Shown: positions 25,109-33,130 of the stretch, piece by piece
Numbering within the stretch: the stretch's first letter is position 1
Layout of the letters: the number at the start of each line of letters is the position of its first letter
Assembly: GCA_934746785.1 (NCBI GenBank)
Contig: CAKVFO010000003.1
Coordinates: 1-57,415, forward strand
Reading direction: 5' to 3'
Length of the DNA: 57,415 nt
Source of the DNA: an uncultured Clostridium sp.
GTDB taxonomy: Bacteria > Bacillota > Clostridia > Clostridiales > Clostridiaceae
The notes under the pieces: model-generated
The model's database searches: none
What the model was told of the DNA's origin: nothing
Seen by the model: only the letters and a program-made list of their open reading frames with translations
Translations under genes and position numbers: made by a program

Positions 25109-25954
25109 ATGCAAAAAATTGCAATATTAACTGATAGTGCATCAGATTTAACTCCAGAGTTATTAAAAGAATATAACATACATTCTGCACCTTTTAGAAT
25201 TATTTATTCAGATAAAGAATTTGAAGACGGTGTAACAATAACTCCAGAAGAATTATTTAAATCTTTAGACAAAGAAATTCCCACTACGTCATTACCTAGT
25301 GTTGAAAAAATAGATAATATCTTAAATGATTTAGAAAAAGAAGGATATACTCATGTAATTGCAGTACTTATCTCAAGTCAATTTTCCGGTACTTGGAATT
25401 CAGTAAGACTACTTGCAGAAGATCATCCTAACTTAACTACCCATGTTTTTGATTCAAAAACTCTTACAATGGCTGAAGGTGCTGTTGCTCTTCATGCAGC
25501 AAAGCTTGCAAAAGAAGGAAAAAGTTTTGATGAAATCGTAGAATCTTTAGAAGCTAAACGTGCTTCTACTCAAACATTTTTTATAATTGACACCTTAGAA
25601 TATCTAAAAAGAGGCGGAAGAATAGGAAAAGTAGCTGGTTCTATTGCTGAATTCCTTAATATTAAACCACTTATAACAATAGATTCTGATGGTACCTTCC
25701 GTACTTATGCTAAGATACGTGGGAAAAAGCAGGCTATAAGTAAACTTAAAGAAATTGCTAATGAATATCTTGCAAAAGGAAATTGTAACTTCTGGGTTAT
25801 GGATGCTGACAATAAAATTGAAGGTGATAATTTATTTAATGCTATAAAGGACTTAGAAAATGTTAATGAAATGCATCGCGGTATAATAGGACCTGCTCTT
25901 AGTCTTAATGTTGGTCCAGGTTTAATCGGATTTATCGTCGAAGAGGTTAAATAA
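25109..25954 (+). CDS. DegV family fatty-acid-binding protein
   Basis: A 281-residue DegV-fold protein. Marks are LTDSASDLTPELLKEY (residues 6-21), the TTSLPS segment (about 70), ISSQFSGTWNSV (about 92-103) and DTLEYLKRGGRIGK (about 154-167). DegV proteins bind fatty acids; FakB members present them to the FakA kinase, but whether this one does is not visible. The start ATG has TACAGGAGGTTTATTT upstream. The PadR gene starts 4 bp after the stop, so the two are probably one operon. Confidence 0.9.
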   Translation: MQKIAILTDSASDLTPELLKEYNIHSAPFRIIYSDKEFEDGVTITPEELFKSLDKEIPTTSLPSVEKIDNILNDLEKEGYTHVIAVLISSQFSGTWNSVRLLAEDHPNLTTHVFDSKTLTMAEGAVALHAAKLAKEGKSFDEIVESLEAKRASTQTFFIIDTLEYLKRGGRIGKVAGSIAEFLNIKPLITIDSDGTFRTYAKIRGKKQAISKLKEIANEYLAKGNCNFWVMDADNKIEGDNLFNAIKDLENVNEMHRGIIGPALSLNVGPGLIGFIVEEVK

Positions 25955-25958
25955 AATC

Positions 25959-26393
25959 ATGAATTCTAAAGATATAAAAGCTGAAGAAAAACGTCTATAT
26001 GAAGAATATAAAAAGAAAGTGAGTGCACTAAAAAAATCCCAAAAAAGTAGTGAAACAGTAGGGCAAGTTTTTACAAAAGGTCTGCTTCCTATATACGTAC
26101 TTCATATTTTAAGCCTCAGCCCATCAAATGGAAATGATATTTCTCATAAAATTAGTAAAAGAACAAAAGGATTATGGAGTCCTAGTACTGGCGGCATATA
26201 TCCTATCTTAAAAAAACTTGAGAAGAATGGCGATGTTATTGGCGAATGGGATAATCCCGAAAAAAAATTTCAAAAGATATATCGCTTAACTGACCAAGGA
26301 AAAATTAATTTTGAAAACAACAAAGAAATATTAAAACCTAAGATTGAGGAAGCTTTAAAAGTCTTTAAAATTATATATAAAGATCTTTATTAA
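25959..26393 (+). CDS. PadR family transcriptional regulator
   Basis: A 144-residue protein with a helical N-terminal extension (about 1-40) followed by a winged helix-turn-helix: LPIYVLHILSLSPSNGNDIS, then SPSTGGIYPILKKLEKNGDV and a wing with KKFQKIYRLTDQGK. The C-terminus is short, as in PadR-s1 type proteins. It sits 4 bp downstream of degV. PadR proteins normally repress nearby genes and respond to small ligands; the target and ligand are unknown. Confidence 0.85.
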   Translation: MNSKDIKAEEKRLYEEYKKKVSALKKSQKSSETVGQVFTKGLLPIYVLHILSLSPSNGNDISHKISKRTKGLWSPSTGGIYPILKKLEKNGDVIGEWDNPEKKFQKIYRLTDQGKINFENNKEILKPKIEEALKVFKIIYKDLY

Positions 26394-26424
26394 GATATAC
26401 TTCGGTATATCTTATTTTTTTTTA
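26392..26424 (+). terminator. Terminator of the degV-padR operon
   Basis: AAGATATAC pairs perfectly with GTATATCTT around a TTCG tetraloop, followed by ATTTTTTTTT. The stem overlaps the padR stop codon. Confidence 0.9.
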
Positions 26425-26454
26425 GCCATCCTAACTGTTAGGAGGTATTTATTT

Positions 26455-26658
26455 ATGAAAGTTACTATTGTAGATATGAATAATGTTGAAGCTTTTCTTT
26501 CTCTTGAAGATGGCAGGATTTTAGCAGTTCCTATAAATACAATTGATAATTCTCAAATTGGAGATACTTTAGAATTTCCTCAAATAGAGTTATCATGTAG
26601 TAATAATAGATGCCATTCTTCAACTATAACATCAAATAGTCTAATTGACTTTTTCTAA
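26455..26658 (+). CDS. Small DUF3006-like protein
   Basis: A 67-residue protein whose first half (MKVTIVDMNNVEAFLSLED, then GRILAVPINTI and GDTLEF) looks like the short beta-barrel of DUF3006 proteins, which begin with a similar strand pattern. The C-terminal 20 residues are Ser/Asn-rich and unlike that family. The start has CTGTTAGGAGGTATTTATTT upstream, a strong site, so it is probably translated. Function unknown. Confidence 0.6.
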   Translation: MKVTIVDMNNVEAFLSLEDGRILAVPINTIDNSQIGDTLEFPQIELSCSNNRCHSSTITSNSLIDFF

Positions 26659-26691
26659 TACTGGCTATAATATAATATTAATAATTAAATA

Positions 26692-26831
26692 ACTTGCTAG
26701 GGGTGCCTTACGGCTGAGAAATGATATTTACATTAACCCTTGTACCTGATTTGGTTAATACCAACGTAGGAAAGCATTCTTATATATTATTTATCAAGCA
26801 TTGTACACCTTCTAGCAACGTTTCTAGGAGG
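26692..26831 (+). promoter_or_regulatory. TPP riboswitch with RBS-sequestering hairpin
   Basis: The THI-box core is nearly canonical: GGGGTGCC (from 26700), GGCTGAGA (26712-26719), ACCCTTGTACCTGAT (about 26737-26751) and GGTTAATACCAACGTAGGAAAGCA (about 26753-26776). Downstream, CCTTCTAG (26808-26815) can pair with CTAGGAGG (26824-26831), which holds the thiT Shine-Dalgarno site. There is no T-run, so control is probably at translation initiation: TPP binding should leave this hairpin closed. Confidence 0.95.
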
Positions 26832-26837
26832 TTTTTT

Positions 26838-27512
26838 ATGAATTTATTTTCTGACTGGTCAGAAAGATTTACAGCTTACTTCGGTAATTTTTCTGATAAA
26901 ATCAATAACATAATGAATAATTACACATCGTTAGCAGGAATTTTAGGACTAGCTATACTACTAATATTCTTATTTAGAATTAAAAAGATTAAGTTAACTC
27001 CTTCTATTATTGCACGTATAGGTCTTGCTCTAGCATTATCATGTATCTTACAAGTATTTAGAATTTATCACTTCCCTATGGGAGGAAGTATTACATTAGG
27101 TGGTATGATTCCACTTCTATTACTATCCTTTATGTATGGGCCAGAAATAGGTATGCTTTCAGGTTTCTTATATGGTATATTAAATCTATTTTTAGATCCT
27201 TATTTTCTTCATCCTGTACAAGTAATTTTTGATTATCCATTACCATCTATAGCTATAGGTCTTGCTGGATTTTTTAAAGACAAACCTAAGATAGGAATAT
27301 TAGTTGCATTTTCAACTAAATTTATATGTCACTTTATTTCTGGAATTGCATTCTTTTCTTCCTATGCTGCTGATTACGGAATGAATCCTGGAGTATACTC
27401 CCTTGCTGTTAATGGTCCTATGGTCGCTGCAGATTGTATTATATGCCTAGTTATTATCAGCCTAATTCCATTAAATAAGATTATATCTAAATCAAAAACA
27501 TCTCTTACTTAA
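26838..27512 (+). CDS. thiT: Thiamine ECF transporter S component
   Basis: A 224-residue integral membrane protein, the thiamine-binding subunit that works with the shared EcfT/EcfAA' module (not in this window). The ThiT signature GGSITLGGMIPLLLLSFMYG lies in the middle, followed by GMLSGFLYGILNL and a HPVQVIFDYPLPSIAIGLAG region. It has an extra helix at the N-terminus compared with ~180-residue homologues. The ATG at 26838 follows TAGGAGGTTTTTT; the longer frame from 26721 would begin inside the riboswitch and is rejected. Confidence 0.93.
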   Translation: MNLFSDWSERFTAYFGNFSDKINNIMNNYTSLAGILGLAILLIFLFRIKKIKLTPSIIARIGLALALSCILQVFRIYHFPMGGSITLGGMIPLLLLSFMYGPEIGMLSGFLYGILNLFLDPYFLHPVQVIFDYPLPSIAIGLAGFFKDKPKIGILVAFSTKFICHFISGIAFFSSYAADYGMNPGVYSLAVNGPMVAADCIICLVIISLIPLNKIISKSKTSLT

Positions 27513-27523
27513 AATGCATATAA

Positions 27524-27557
27524 AAATGACCTCTTTATTATTCGAAAGAGGTCATTT
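27524..27557. terminator. Bidirectional terminator between thiT and ferredoxin
   Basis: AAATGACCTCTTT pairs perfectly with AAAGAGGTCATTT around an 8-nt loop, serving two converging genes. Confidence 0.85.
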
Positions 27558-27562
27558 CTATA

Positions 27563-27751
27563 TTATTCAACTTCTATAGCATTTACTGGGCAGCTTGATT
27601 CAGCATCTTTTGCTTCATCTTCACATCCTGATGGAACTTCATTAACAATTACATGTGCTTTTCCATCATCTTTAATTTCAAAAACTTCTTCACATATTGA
27701 TGGACATAATCCACATCCTATGCACGTCTCTTGATCTACTTTAGCAATCAT
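27563..27751 (-). CDS. 4Fe-4S ferredoxin
   Basis: A 62-residue electron carrier. The cluster ligands are CIGCGLCPSIC (residues 11-21) and SCPVNAIE near the C-terminus; a further Cys is in SGCEDEA. It fits single [4Fe-4S] ferredoxins of the Thermotoga/Bacillus type, which have one cluster rather than the 2[4Fe-4S] clostridial form. GAAGGAGAACATATT precedes the ATG. It is monocistronic between thiT and mrp. Confidence 0.92.
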   Translation of the reverse strand: MIAKVDQETCIGCGLCPSICEEVFEIKDDGKAHVIVNEVPSGCEDEAKDAESSCPVNAIEVE

Positions 27752-27817
27752 AATATGTTCTCCTTCCTAACTAAAAAGTTATTCACAAACATAGTATTTC
27801 CCAAAATCTATATCTTA

Positions 27818-28660
27818 CTAATATAATCCTTCAAAAATAAGTGAATATAGTGGATTATCTAAAACGTATTTTTCAGCTTCACCCTTTTCTAAAGCTTCTG
27901 TAAATTCTAAATCAATAGGTAATTCTCCTATTAAAGGAAGTCCTAAATATCCTGCATGTTCTTCGGCTGACTTTTTACTAAATACATGTACTTTTGTTTC
28001 ACATCCTGGACACACTATATATGACATATTCTCAACAACACCCTTCACTGGTATTGAAACTTTTTCTGCCATATGAACAACTTTCTTAACAATCATAGAA
28101 ACCATGTCCTGCGGTGTTGATACTATAACTAACTCTTTTAACGGGAAATCGTTCATTACTGTTAATGCTATGTCTCCTGTTCCTGGCGGCATATCTATTA
28201 ATAAATAATCTAATTCTCCCCATTCTGTATCCATATACATTTGATTTAATACACCTGTAATTACAGGACCTCTCCATATAACTGGCTGATCTTCTACTTG
28301 AGTTACTAAGTTTAAAGACATAACCTTTATTCCTGTTTTAGTTTCAACTGGTGTAAACTTAACGCTTTCTTCATTGATTGGTGTTATTTTTGCCCTTTGT
28401 TGATTAATTCCAAAGAATCTTGGCATAGAAGGTCCTGTTATATCTGCATCAAGTACTCCTACCTTATAACCTTTATTTTTTAATACAGTTGCTATAACCC
28501 CTGTTATTGTAGATTTACCAACTCCACCTTTCCCGCTTATAACACCAATTATATTTTTTATATTTCCATACTTAGGTAATACTTTTATCGAAGTCTCACA
28601 AGATGTTATTCCTTGTGAAGAACATTTATCTCTACTTGCACAATTTTCACAATTACTCAT
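27818..28660 (-). CDS. Mrp/ApbC-type iron-sulfur cluster carrier ATPase
   Basis: A 280-residue P-loop protein of the Mrp/NBP35 family, which binds and transfers [4Fe-4S] clusters. The deviant Walker A is GVISGKGGVGKST (about 40-52) and the family block MPPGTGDIALTV is in the middle. Cysteines at the N-terminus (CENCASRDKC) and the CPGC pair in the C-terminal part are the expected cluster ligands. The ATG at 28660 follows TGGGAGGAAAGAGT; the frame's extra five codons overlap that site. A ferredoxin gene is 67 bp downstream. Confidence 0.9.
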   Translation of the reverse strand: MSNCENCASRDKCSSQGITSCETSIKVLPKYGNIKNIIGVISGKGGVGKSTITGVIATVLKNKGYKVGVLDADITGPSMPRFFGINQQRAKITPINEESVKFTPVETKTGIKVMSLNLVTQVEDQPVIWRGPVITGVLNQMYMDTEWGELDYLLIDMPPGTGDIALTVMNDFPLKELVIVSTPQDMVSMIVKKVVHMAEKVSIPVKGVVENMSYIVCPGCETKVHVFSKKSAEEHAGYLGLPLIGELPIDLEFTEALEKGEAEKYVLDNPLYSLIFEGLY

Positions 28661-28681
28661 ACTCTTTCCTCCCACTCCAAA

Positions 28682-29515
28682 TTACCAGTTTTCTGGTTTT
28701 ACATTTGGCTCACTTACAGTTATATTCCAACTTTTATTTTGATAATTTCCCTGGACATAATAAGTTTCATAGCTCTTATTTACTTTATCATCAACAATTA
28801 TAGTTGTTTTAAATACTTTTGTGCTATAACCTCTGTTCTTAACTGTAACAACAGTATCATAGTCACTAGTATCACTTTGGGTTATCGTTGCTCCAGGTAT
28901 CAACTTATTCATATTTTTTTCAAATGTTTTTATATCTACTGAGAACATATATTTAAGACAATCTACATCCCCATTTATATTAATTCCTACTTTATTATCG
29001 CCAGAATTTAAAACATCTTTTTTAACTTTCAATACTTCTAAAATAGAATTATAATAGATATCTTCAAAGTTTTTAGGTTTTCTTATTGTTGATAAGTTCG
29101 ATAATATTGTATCATCTAGCTTCTGCGATATTAAATATACATTATCCTCATCATAAAAGTTCCCAACACCTCTTTCATCTACACTTACAACATAATTATA
29201 ACTTTTAACTTCATCCCCTACATATACTTCAACTAAATAATCTGGATCTAAACTAGTCTTTTTCTCTTTTATTTTTCCTTTGCTTAAAATCCTATACACA
29301 TCTTCAATAGCGTTATTATCATTCATAATAAATCTAAATCCCGAATCTCTAGTACTTTGTATAATTATTTTTTCAACTTTATTTTCCTGTATGTAATTAA
29401 AGTTATCATTCTTTAAATTCAACTTTACTAGCCCTTTGTTAAGTAAACTACACCCTGAAAGGGAAGATGCTAATAATACTACTAAACATAATAGTAATAG
29501 TCTAAATTTTTTCAC
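28682..29515 (-). CDS. Lipoprotein of unknown function
   Basis: A 277-residue protein with a clear lipoprotein signal (KKFRLLLLCLVVLLASSLSGC, with the cleaved Cys in LSGC). The rest is mixed alpha/beta with no family I recognise; VEKIIIQSTRDSGFRF and the later TYYVQGNYQNKSWNITVSEP are typical of extracytoplasmic beta-rich folds. The start is GTG at 29515 after AAAAAGGGAGAAAATAAA; the earlier in-frame start overlaps this site. It is 22 bp upstream of mrp on the same strand. Confidence 0.75.
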   Translation of the reverse strand: MKKFRLLLLCLVVLLASSLSGCSLLNKGLVKLNLKNDNFNYIQENKVEKIIIQSTRDSGFRFIMNDNNAIEDVYRILSKGKIKEKKTSLDPDYLVEVYVGDEVKSYNYVVSVDERGVGNFYDEDNVYLISQKLDDTILSNLSTIRKPKNFEDIYYNSILEVLKVKKDVLNSGDNKVGININGDVDCLKYMFSVDIKTFEKNMNKLIPGATITQSDTSDYDTVVTVKNRGYSTKVFKTTIIVDDKVNKSYETYYVQGNYQNKSWNITVSEPNVKPENW

Positions 29516-29556
29516 TTTATTTTCTCCCTTTTTAATATAATTATTATAATACATAA

Positions 29557-29590
29557 TTAGGAGAAGCTAATAATCTGCCTCTCCTAACAT
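29557..29590 (-). terminator. Hairpin between two membrane-associated genes
   Basis: TTAGGAGAAGC pairs with GCCTCTCCTAA apart from one mismatch. On the minus strand it lies after the gene ending at 29628 and before the lipoprotein gene. Confidence 0.5.
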
Positions 29591-29627
29591 ATAAATTATA
29601 ATACTTTAAAGCTTTAATATCAATTCC

Positions 29628-30191
29628 TTATTTGTTAATACTTCTCACAATGATATCGAATACTGATACCATATCATCATTATAATTATCTTCTTTTACA
29701 ATAAAAGTAACCTTAATTCTTTCACTCTTCTCCATAGGAATATAATAACTGCTGTTAATATAGTTATAACCATTGCTGACTTTTGTTTTATATTTTACCT
29801 TAATTCCTTTTTTATCACCAGACTTAAAATTTTCAACATCTTCTTTGTCACGTTCCAATATCATATTATTAACATCTGTTTCAGCTATAGTTTTTATATC
29901 ATGTTCATTATTATCAATCAATTGAATATTTCCAATGATATTATTTGTGCTATCTTTAAAATCAACTCTATAAACATCTGTTCCGCTAGAAACTACTTCT
30001 TCAACACTCCAGCTTTCAGGCAGTTTATATGAATACTTTCCATTATTTAAATAATATTCTTCTAGTCTTCCCATATTCTGATTTATGATAGCCATATCTT
30101 CAAACTTATTATTGAAAAATCTCTGAACAAATATTAACGATATCATAAGCACTGCTAATATAAAGGTAACTGTTATCTGCTTCTTATTCAT
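29628..30191 (-). CDS. Membrane-anchored extracytoplasmic protein, unknown function
   Basis: A 187-residue protein with one N-terminal membrane helix (about 5-24, after MNKKQ) and an extracytoplasmic remainder. The region about 50-187 (YSYKLPESWSVEEV, then YRVDFKDSTNNIIGNIQLID) has the beta pattern of small extracytosolic domains seen in sporulation and envelope proteins of clostridia. It starts 10 bp after the charged protein at 30201-31496, so they are probably co-transcribed. No enzyme motif is seen. Confidence 0.65.
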   Translation of the reverse strand: MNKKQITVTFILAVLMISLIFVQRFFNNKFEDMAIINQNMGRLEEYYLNNGKYSYKLPESWSVEEVVSSGTDVYRVDFKDSTNNIIGNIQLIDNNEHDIKTIAETDVNNMILERDKEDVENFKSGDKKGIKVKYKTKVSNGYNYINSSYYIPMEKSERIKVTFIVKEDNYNDDMVSVFDIIVRSINK

Positions 30192-30200
30192 AGAAAATTC

Positions 30201-31496
30201 TTACTTCATAGGTACTACTATATTTGAATTTTTATAATCATAGAACATTAACCAACAGCCTACTTTTCCATCATCTGAACCAACCCATGTAACAAATCCT
30301 GTCTTACCAACATAAGGTTGTTCATCCTTATTCTTATTACCTGGAATTCCATATACTATATATTTAAGGTTACCTTTTGGATCACACTTATATCCAATAA
30401 AGAAATATCCATATTTCTTTATGTATGGATAATAATTAAGCATTGGATAATATGCCACTGTATACTTATTGTAATCAGCAGTATTACACATATCATCTAT
30501 TCCGCTTATTTTAATCTTATACCATTTGCAATATTTAATTTCTTTAAATTTGCCTTTAACTTCTTCAAATCCCTTTACAATATTATTGAAGAACTCACCT
30601 ACAGCTCCTCTTAATCTAAAATCATATGGATCTATATTTTGGTCAGTTCTTAAATTATTAATACTTTCTTCATAATCTGCAAAGTCTTCTTGAGTTACTG
30701 ATTTATCTACTTCAACTTCAACTTCAGCTTCACCATCTTCTGTTGATTTTTCAGCACGTTTACACTCTTCATCACAGATTTTATCATATTTATTCTTATC
30801 ATCTTTATGATGGTCATGATTATCTTTACAATCTTCCTCTTTCTTATTATCTTTATGAATCTTATCATCATGATGCTCAACCTTACATTCATCTTGCTTA
30901 TAGTCCTTTTTATCATCATGATTATCCTTACATTCTTTCATATCATCATGCTTATGATCTTTTTTATCTTTATTTTCTTTTTTAGAGTCTTCTTGTTTGC
31001 AATCATCCTTAGACTTAGCCTCTTCTTTAGCTAATTTTTTATATTCAACTGGTTTATCCTTATCAAAACATTTTACAATCTTGGCTTTTTTCCAGTCTTC
31101 TTTTATGTTCTCATTATTCATAAAACCATACATTAAAAATGATAATTGCTCATTTTTATGTTTACATATTGCTGCTCCGGATATCTTTTCATAGGAAAGA
31201 TTTAAACCGGCTATGTCATTGATATAATACTCTTTTATGGCTTCGCCCTTTCCTACTTCATTTACTTCTAGTTTTCCTAAATCTATTATCTGCTTTACTT
31301 CTTTTTTATAACAAATAAGTACTATTGTATAATTTTCACTTTTCTTTAAGTTCTGTGCATAAAATGATATCTTGCATTTATCACTTTTAGCCTCTATCTT
31401 CGCATAGCCAGACAGTGGTTTTTCATCAGAATTAGAATGATTATTTTCATCCTCCTGTAAAATTATAAAATTTCTATATAATTTATTATGTGTCAA
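30201..31496 (-). CDS. Large protein with Lys/Asp/His-rich repeat region
   Basis: A 431-residue protein in three parts. Residues about 1-145 form a beta-rich domain (PLSGYAKIEAK, KCKISFYAQNL). Residues about 155-260 are an extreme Lys/Asp/Glu/His/Cys-rich stretch of imperfect repeats (DDKKDYKQDECK, HHDDKIHKDNKK). Residues about 300-431 form a Tyr/Trp-rich domain ending TWVGSDDGKVGCWLMFYDY. No signal peptide is seen. The composition suggests metal binding or a spore-coat-like structural role, which is inference. The TTG start follows GGAGGGAATAGGGGT. Confidence 0.65.
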   Translation of the reverse strand: MTHNKLYRNFIILQEDENNHSNSDEKPLSGYAKIEAKSDKCKISFYAQNLKKSENYTIVLICYKKEVKQIIDLGKLEVNEVGKGEAIKEYYINDIAGLNLSYEKISGAAICKHKNEQLSFLMYGFMNNENIKEDWKKAKIVKCFDKDKPVEYKKLAKEEAKSKDDCKQEDSKKENKDKKDHKHDDMKECKDNHDDKKDYKQDECKVEHHDDKIHKDNKKEEDCKDNHDHHKDDKNKYDKICDEECKRAEKSTEDGEAEVEVEVDKSVTQEDFADYEESINNLRTDQNIDPYDFRLRGAVGEFFNNIVKGFEEVKGKFKEIKYCKWYKIKISGIDDMCNTADYNKYTVAYYPMLNYYPYIKKYGYFFIGYKCDPKGNLKYIVYGIPGNKNKDEQPYVGKTGFVTWVGSDDGKVGCWLMFYDYKNSNIVVPMK

Positions 31497-31587
31497 ACCC
31501 CTATTCCCTCCACATATATTATTTCAATACATTATATGCAAAGAGTCTTAATTTATTCTCTATATACGAAGACTATAAAATTATTAT

Positions 31588-32430
31588 CTATCTAAATTCA
31601 GTAATCTTATCAGATAATGCTGCAAACTCTTCTAAACTTAGAGTTTCCCCTCTTCTTTTTGGATCTATTCCTGCTTCTTCATAAGCTTTTTCTAAAACCT
31701 CTTTATTCATACCAAGGAATTTAGTTGCATTCCATAAAGTCTTTCTTCTCATATTGAAAGAATGTCTTATTATTTCAAACATTAAATTTTCATCTTTAAC
31801 CTTAACTCTTTTTTCTTCTAATCTATCTAATCTTATTACTATAGAATCAACCTTTGGTCTTGGTATAAAACACGCTGGAGGAACCTTTCTTATAATCTTA
31901 GTATCACAATAATATTGCACTAACAATGAAAGCGAACCATATTCCTTACAGTTTGGTTCTGCATCTATTCTTTCTGCAACTTCCTTTTGTATCATTATAG
32001 TAAGAGATTTAAAATTATAATTTTTCTTTAATAGGTTAACTATAATAGGTGTTGTTACATAATAAGGTAAGTTAGCAACAAGTTTTACGCTCTTTTCATC
32101 ACCTATAACTTCATTAAAATCAACCTTTAAAGCATCTTTATGTATTAATGAAAAATTCTCATATTGTCCTAATTCAGCTTCTAATATAGGAATTAAGTCA
32201 TTATCTAATTCTATTGAAACAACCTTTTTTGCCTTTTTTAATAATTGAGCTGTTAATGATCCTACTCCCGGACCTATTTCAATTACAAGGTCTTCTTCAT
32301 TAACATCAGCTCCTGATACTATATCATTTAAAACTGAATCATCAATTAAAAAGTTTTGTCCTAGACTCTTTGAAAATTTAAAGTTATACTTATTAACCAG
32401 TTCTTGTGTCTTATAATCCTTTATATCCAT
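31588..32430 (-). CDS. rsmA: 16S rRNA (adenine-N6,N6)-dimethyltransferase
   Basis: A 280-residue SAM-dependent methyltransferase (KsgA) that dimethylates the two adjacent adenines in helix 45 of 16S rRNA. Motifs: FSKSLGQNFLIDDSV (about 18-32), the SAM-binding EIGPGVGSLT (about 51-60) and the catalytic NLPYYVTTPI (about 116-125). The family length is about 270-285. It starts 4 bp after the rnmV stop codon, the classic Firmicute order rnmV-rsmA. Confidence 0.96.
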   Translation of the reverse strand: MDIKDYKTQELVNKYNFKFSKSLGQNFLIDDSVLNDIVSGADVNEEDLVIEIGPGVGSLTAQLLKKAKKVVSIELDNDLIPILEAELGQYENFSLIHKDALKVDFNEVIGDEKSVKLVANLPYYVTTPIIVNLLKKNYNFKSLTIMIQKEVAERIDAEPNCKEYGSLSLLVQYYCDTKIIRKVPPACFIPRPKVDSIVIRLDRLEEKRVKVKDENLMFEIIRHSFNMRRKTLWNATKFLGMNKEVLEKAYEEAGIDPKRRGETLSLEEFAALSDKITEFR

Positions 32431-32433
32431 AAA

Positions 32434-32982
32434 TTATTCTCCTAATTCATTGTGTATTACATCTATAGCTTTTACAAATTCTTCTTTTGTTATAGCATAG
32501 TTATTAAGTCTTGATAACATTTGATTTGCATTTCCATAGCCTATACCTAATTCTTTTCCTAACATTATTCTTCTTTTCTTAGAATCTATAGACCCTGTTA
32601 ACTTAAAGTGGAACATATCATCCATTGTATAAAATTCATTCTTTTCTTCTATTGTTACTTTTGCATTTTCTAGTGCCTTTAAAATTACTTCAGGCGAAGC
32701 ATTTTCTACACCAATATCTCCATCTTTTAGTCCATCTTCTTGAGCGATATAAGCATGTTTAACACCTTTCACTCTCTTCGAGATAATACTTCGTATCTTT
32801 TCTCCAGCAAAGTCTGGATCAGTTAAAACTATTACACCTTTTCTTTTTTGAGCTTCTTTTATTCTATCTATAATTTTTGCATTTATTCCAAATCCACTTG
32901 TAGCAATAATTTCTGCATCTACTGCTTTTTTTACTGCTGTTATATCATCTCTGCCTTCTACAACAATAACTTCTTTTATCAA
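32434..32982 (-). CDS. rnmV: Ribonuclease M5
   Basis: A 182-residue TOPRIM nuclease that trims the 5S rRNA precursor. The TOPRIM acidic residues are in VVEGRDDITAV at the N-terminus and LTDPDFAGEKIR in the middle. The family is about 180-190 residues. TTG at 32982 lies 8 nt after AAAGGAAG and gives the usual LIKEVIVVEG start; the ATG at 33000 would put the ribosome site inside the gene. It is followed directly by rsmA. Confidence 0.93.
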   Translation of the reverse strand: MIKEVIVVEGRDDITAVKKAVDAEIIATSGFGINAKIIDRIKEAQKRKGVIVLTDPDFAGEKIRSIISKRVKGVKHAYIAQEDGLKDGDIGVENASPEVILKALENAKVTIEEKNEFYTMDDMFHFKLTGSIDSKKRRIMLGKELGIGYGNANQMLSRLNNYAITKEEFVKAIDVIHNELGE

Positions 32983-33091
32983 AATATTACTTCCTTTCAT
33001 TTTTACCTATACTTAATTTACAGATATTAAAGTATAATGTCAAATTTACACTTATAATATATTTATAATTCTCACTAATATTTTTGTAAAT

Positions 33092-33124
33092 AAAAAGAAC
33101 TAGCCTTTAAGCTAGTCCTTTTTA
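33092..33124 (-). terminator. Hairpin between yabE and rnmV
   Basis: AACTAGCC pairs with GGCTAGTT-like sequence (33098-33117) and A- and T-runs flank it on both sides, so it can act on either strand. It lies just after the yabE-like stop codon. Confidence 0.7.
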
Positions 33125-33130
33125 AATCCT

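Noticed and set aside
26721..26837. Upstream extension of the thiT frame
   Set aside because: It would start inside the TPP aptamer; the ATG at 26838 has a proper ribosome site.
30743..31034. Plus-strand ORFs of 75-80 codons rich in Tyr/His/Leu opposite the charged-repeat gene
   Set aside because: They are the complement of the Lys/Asp-rich repeat coding region; they have no ribosome site and their composition is explained by the other strand.
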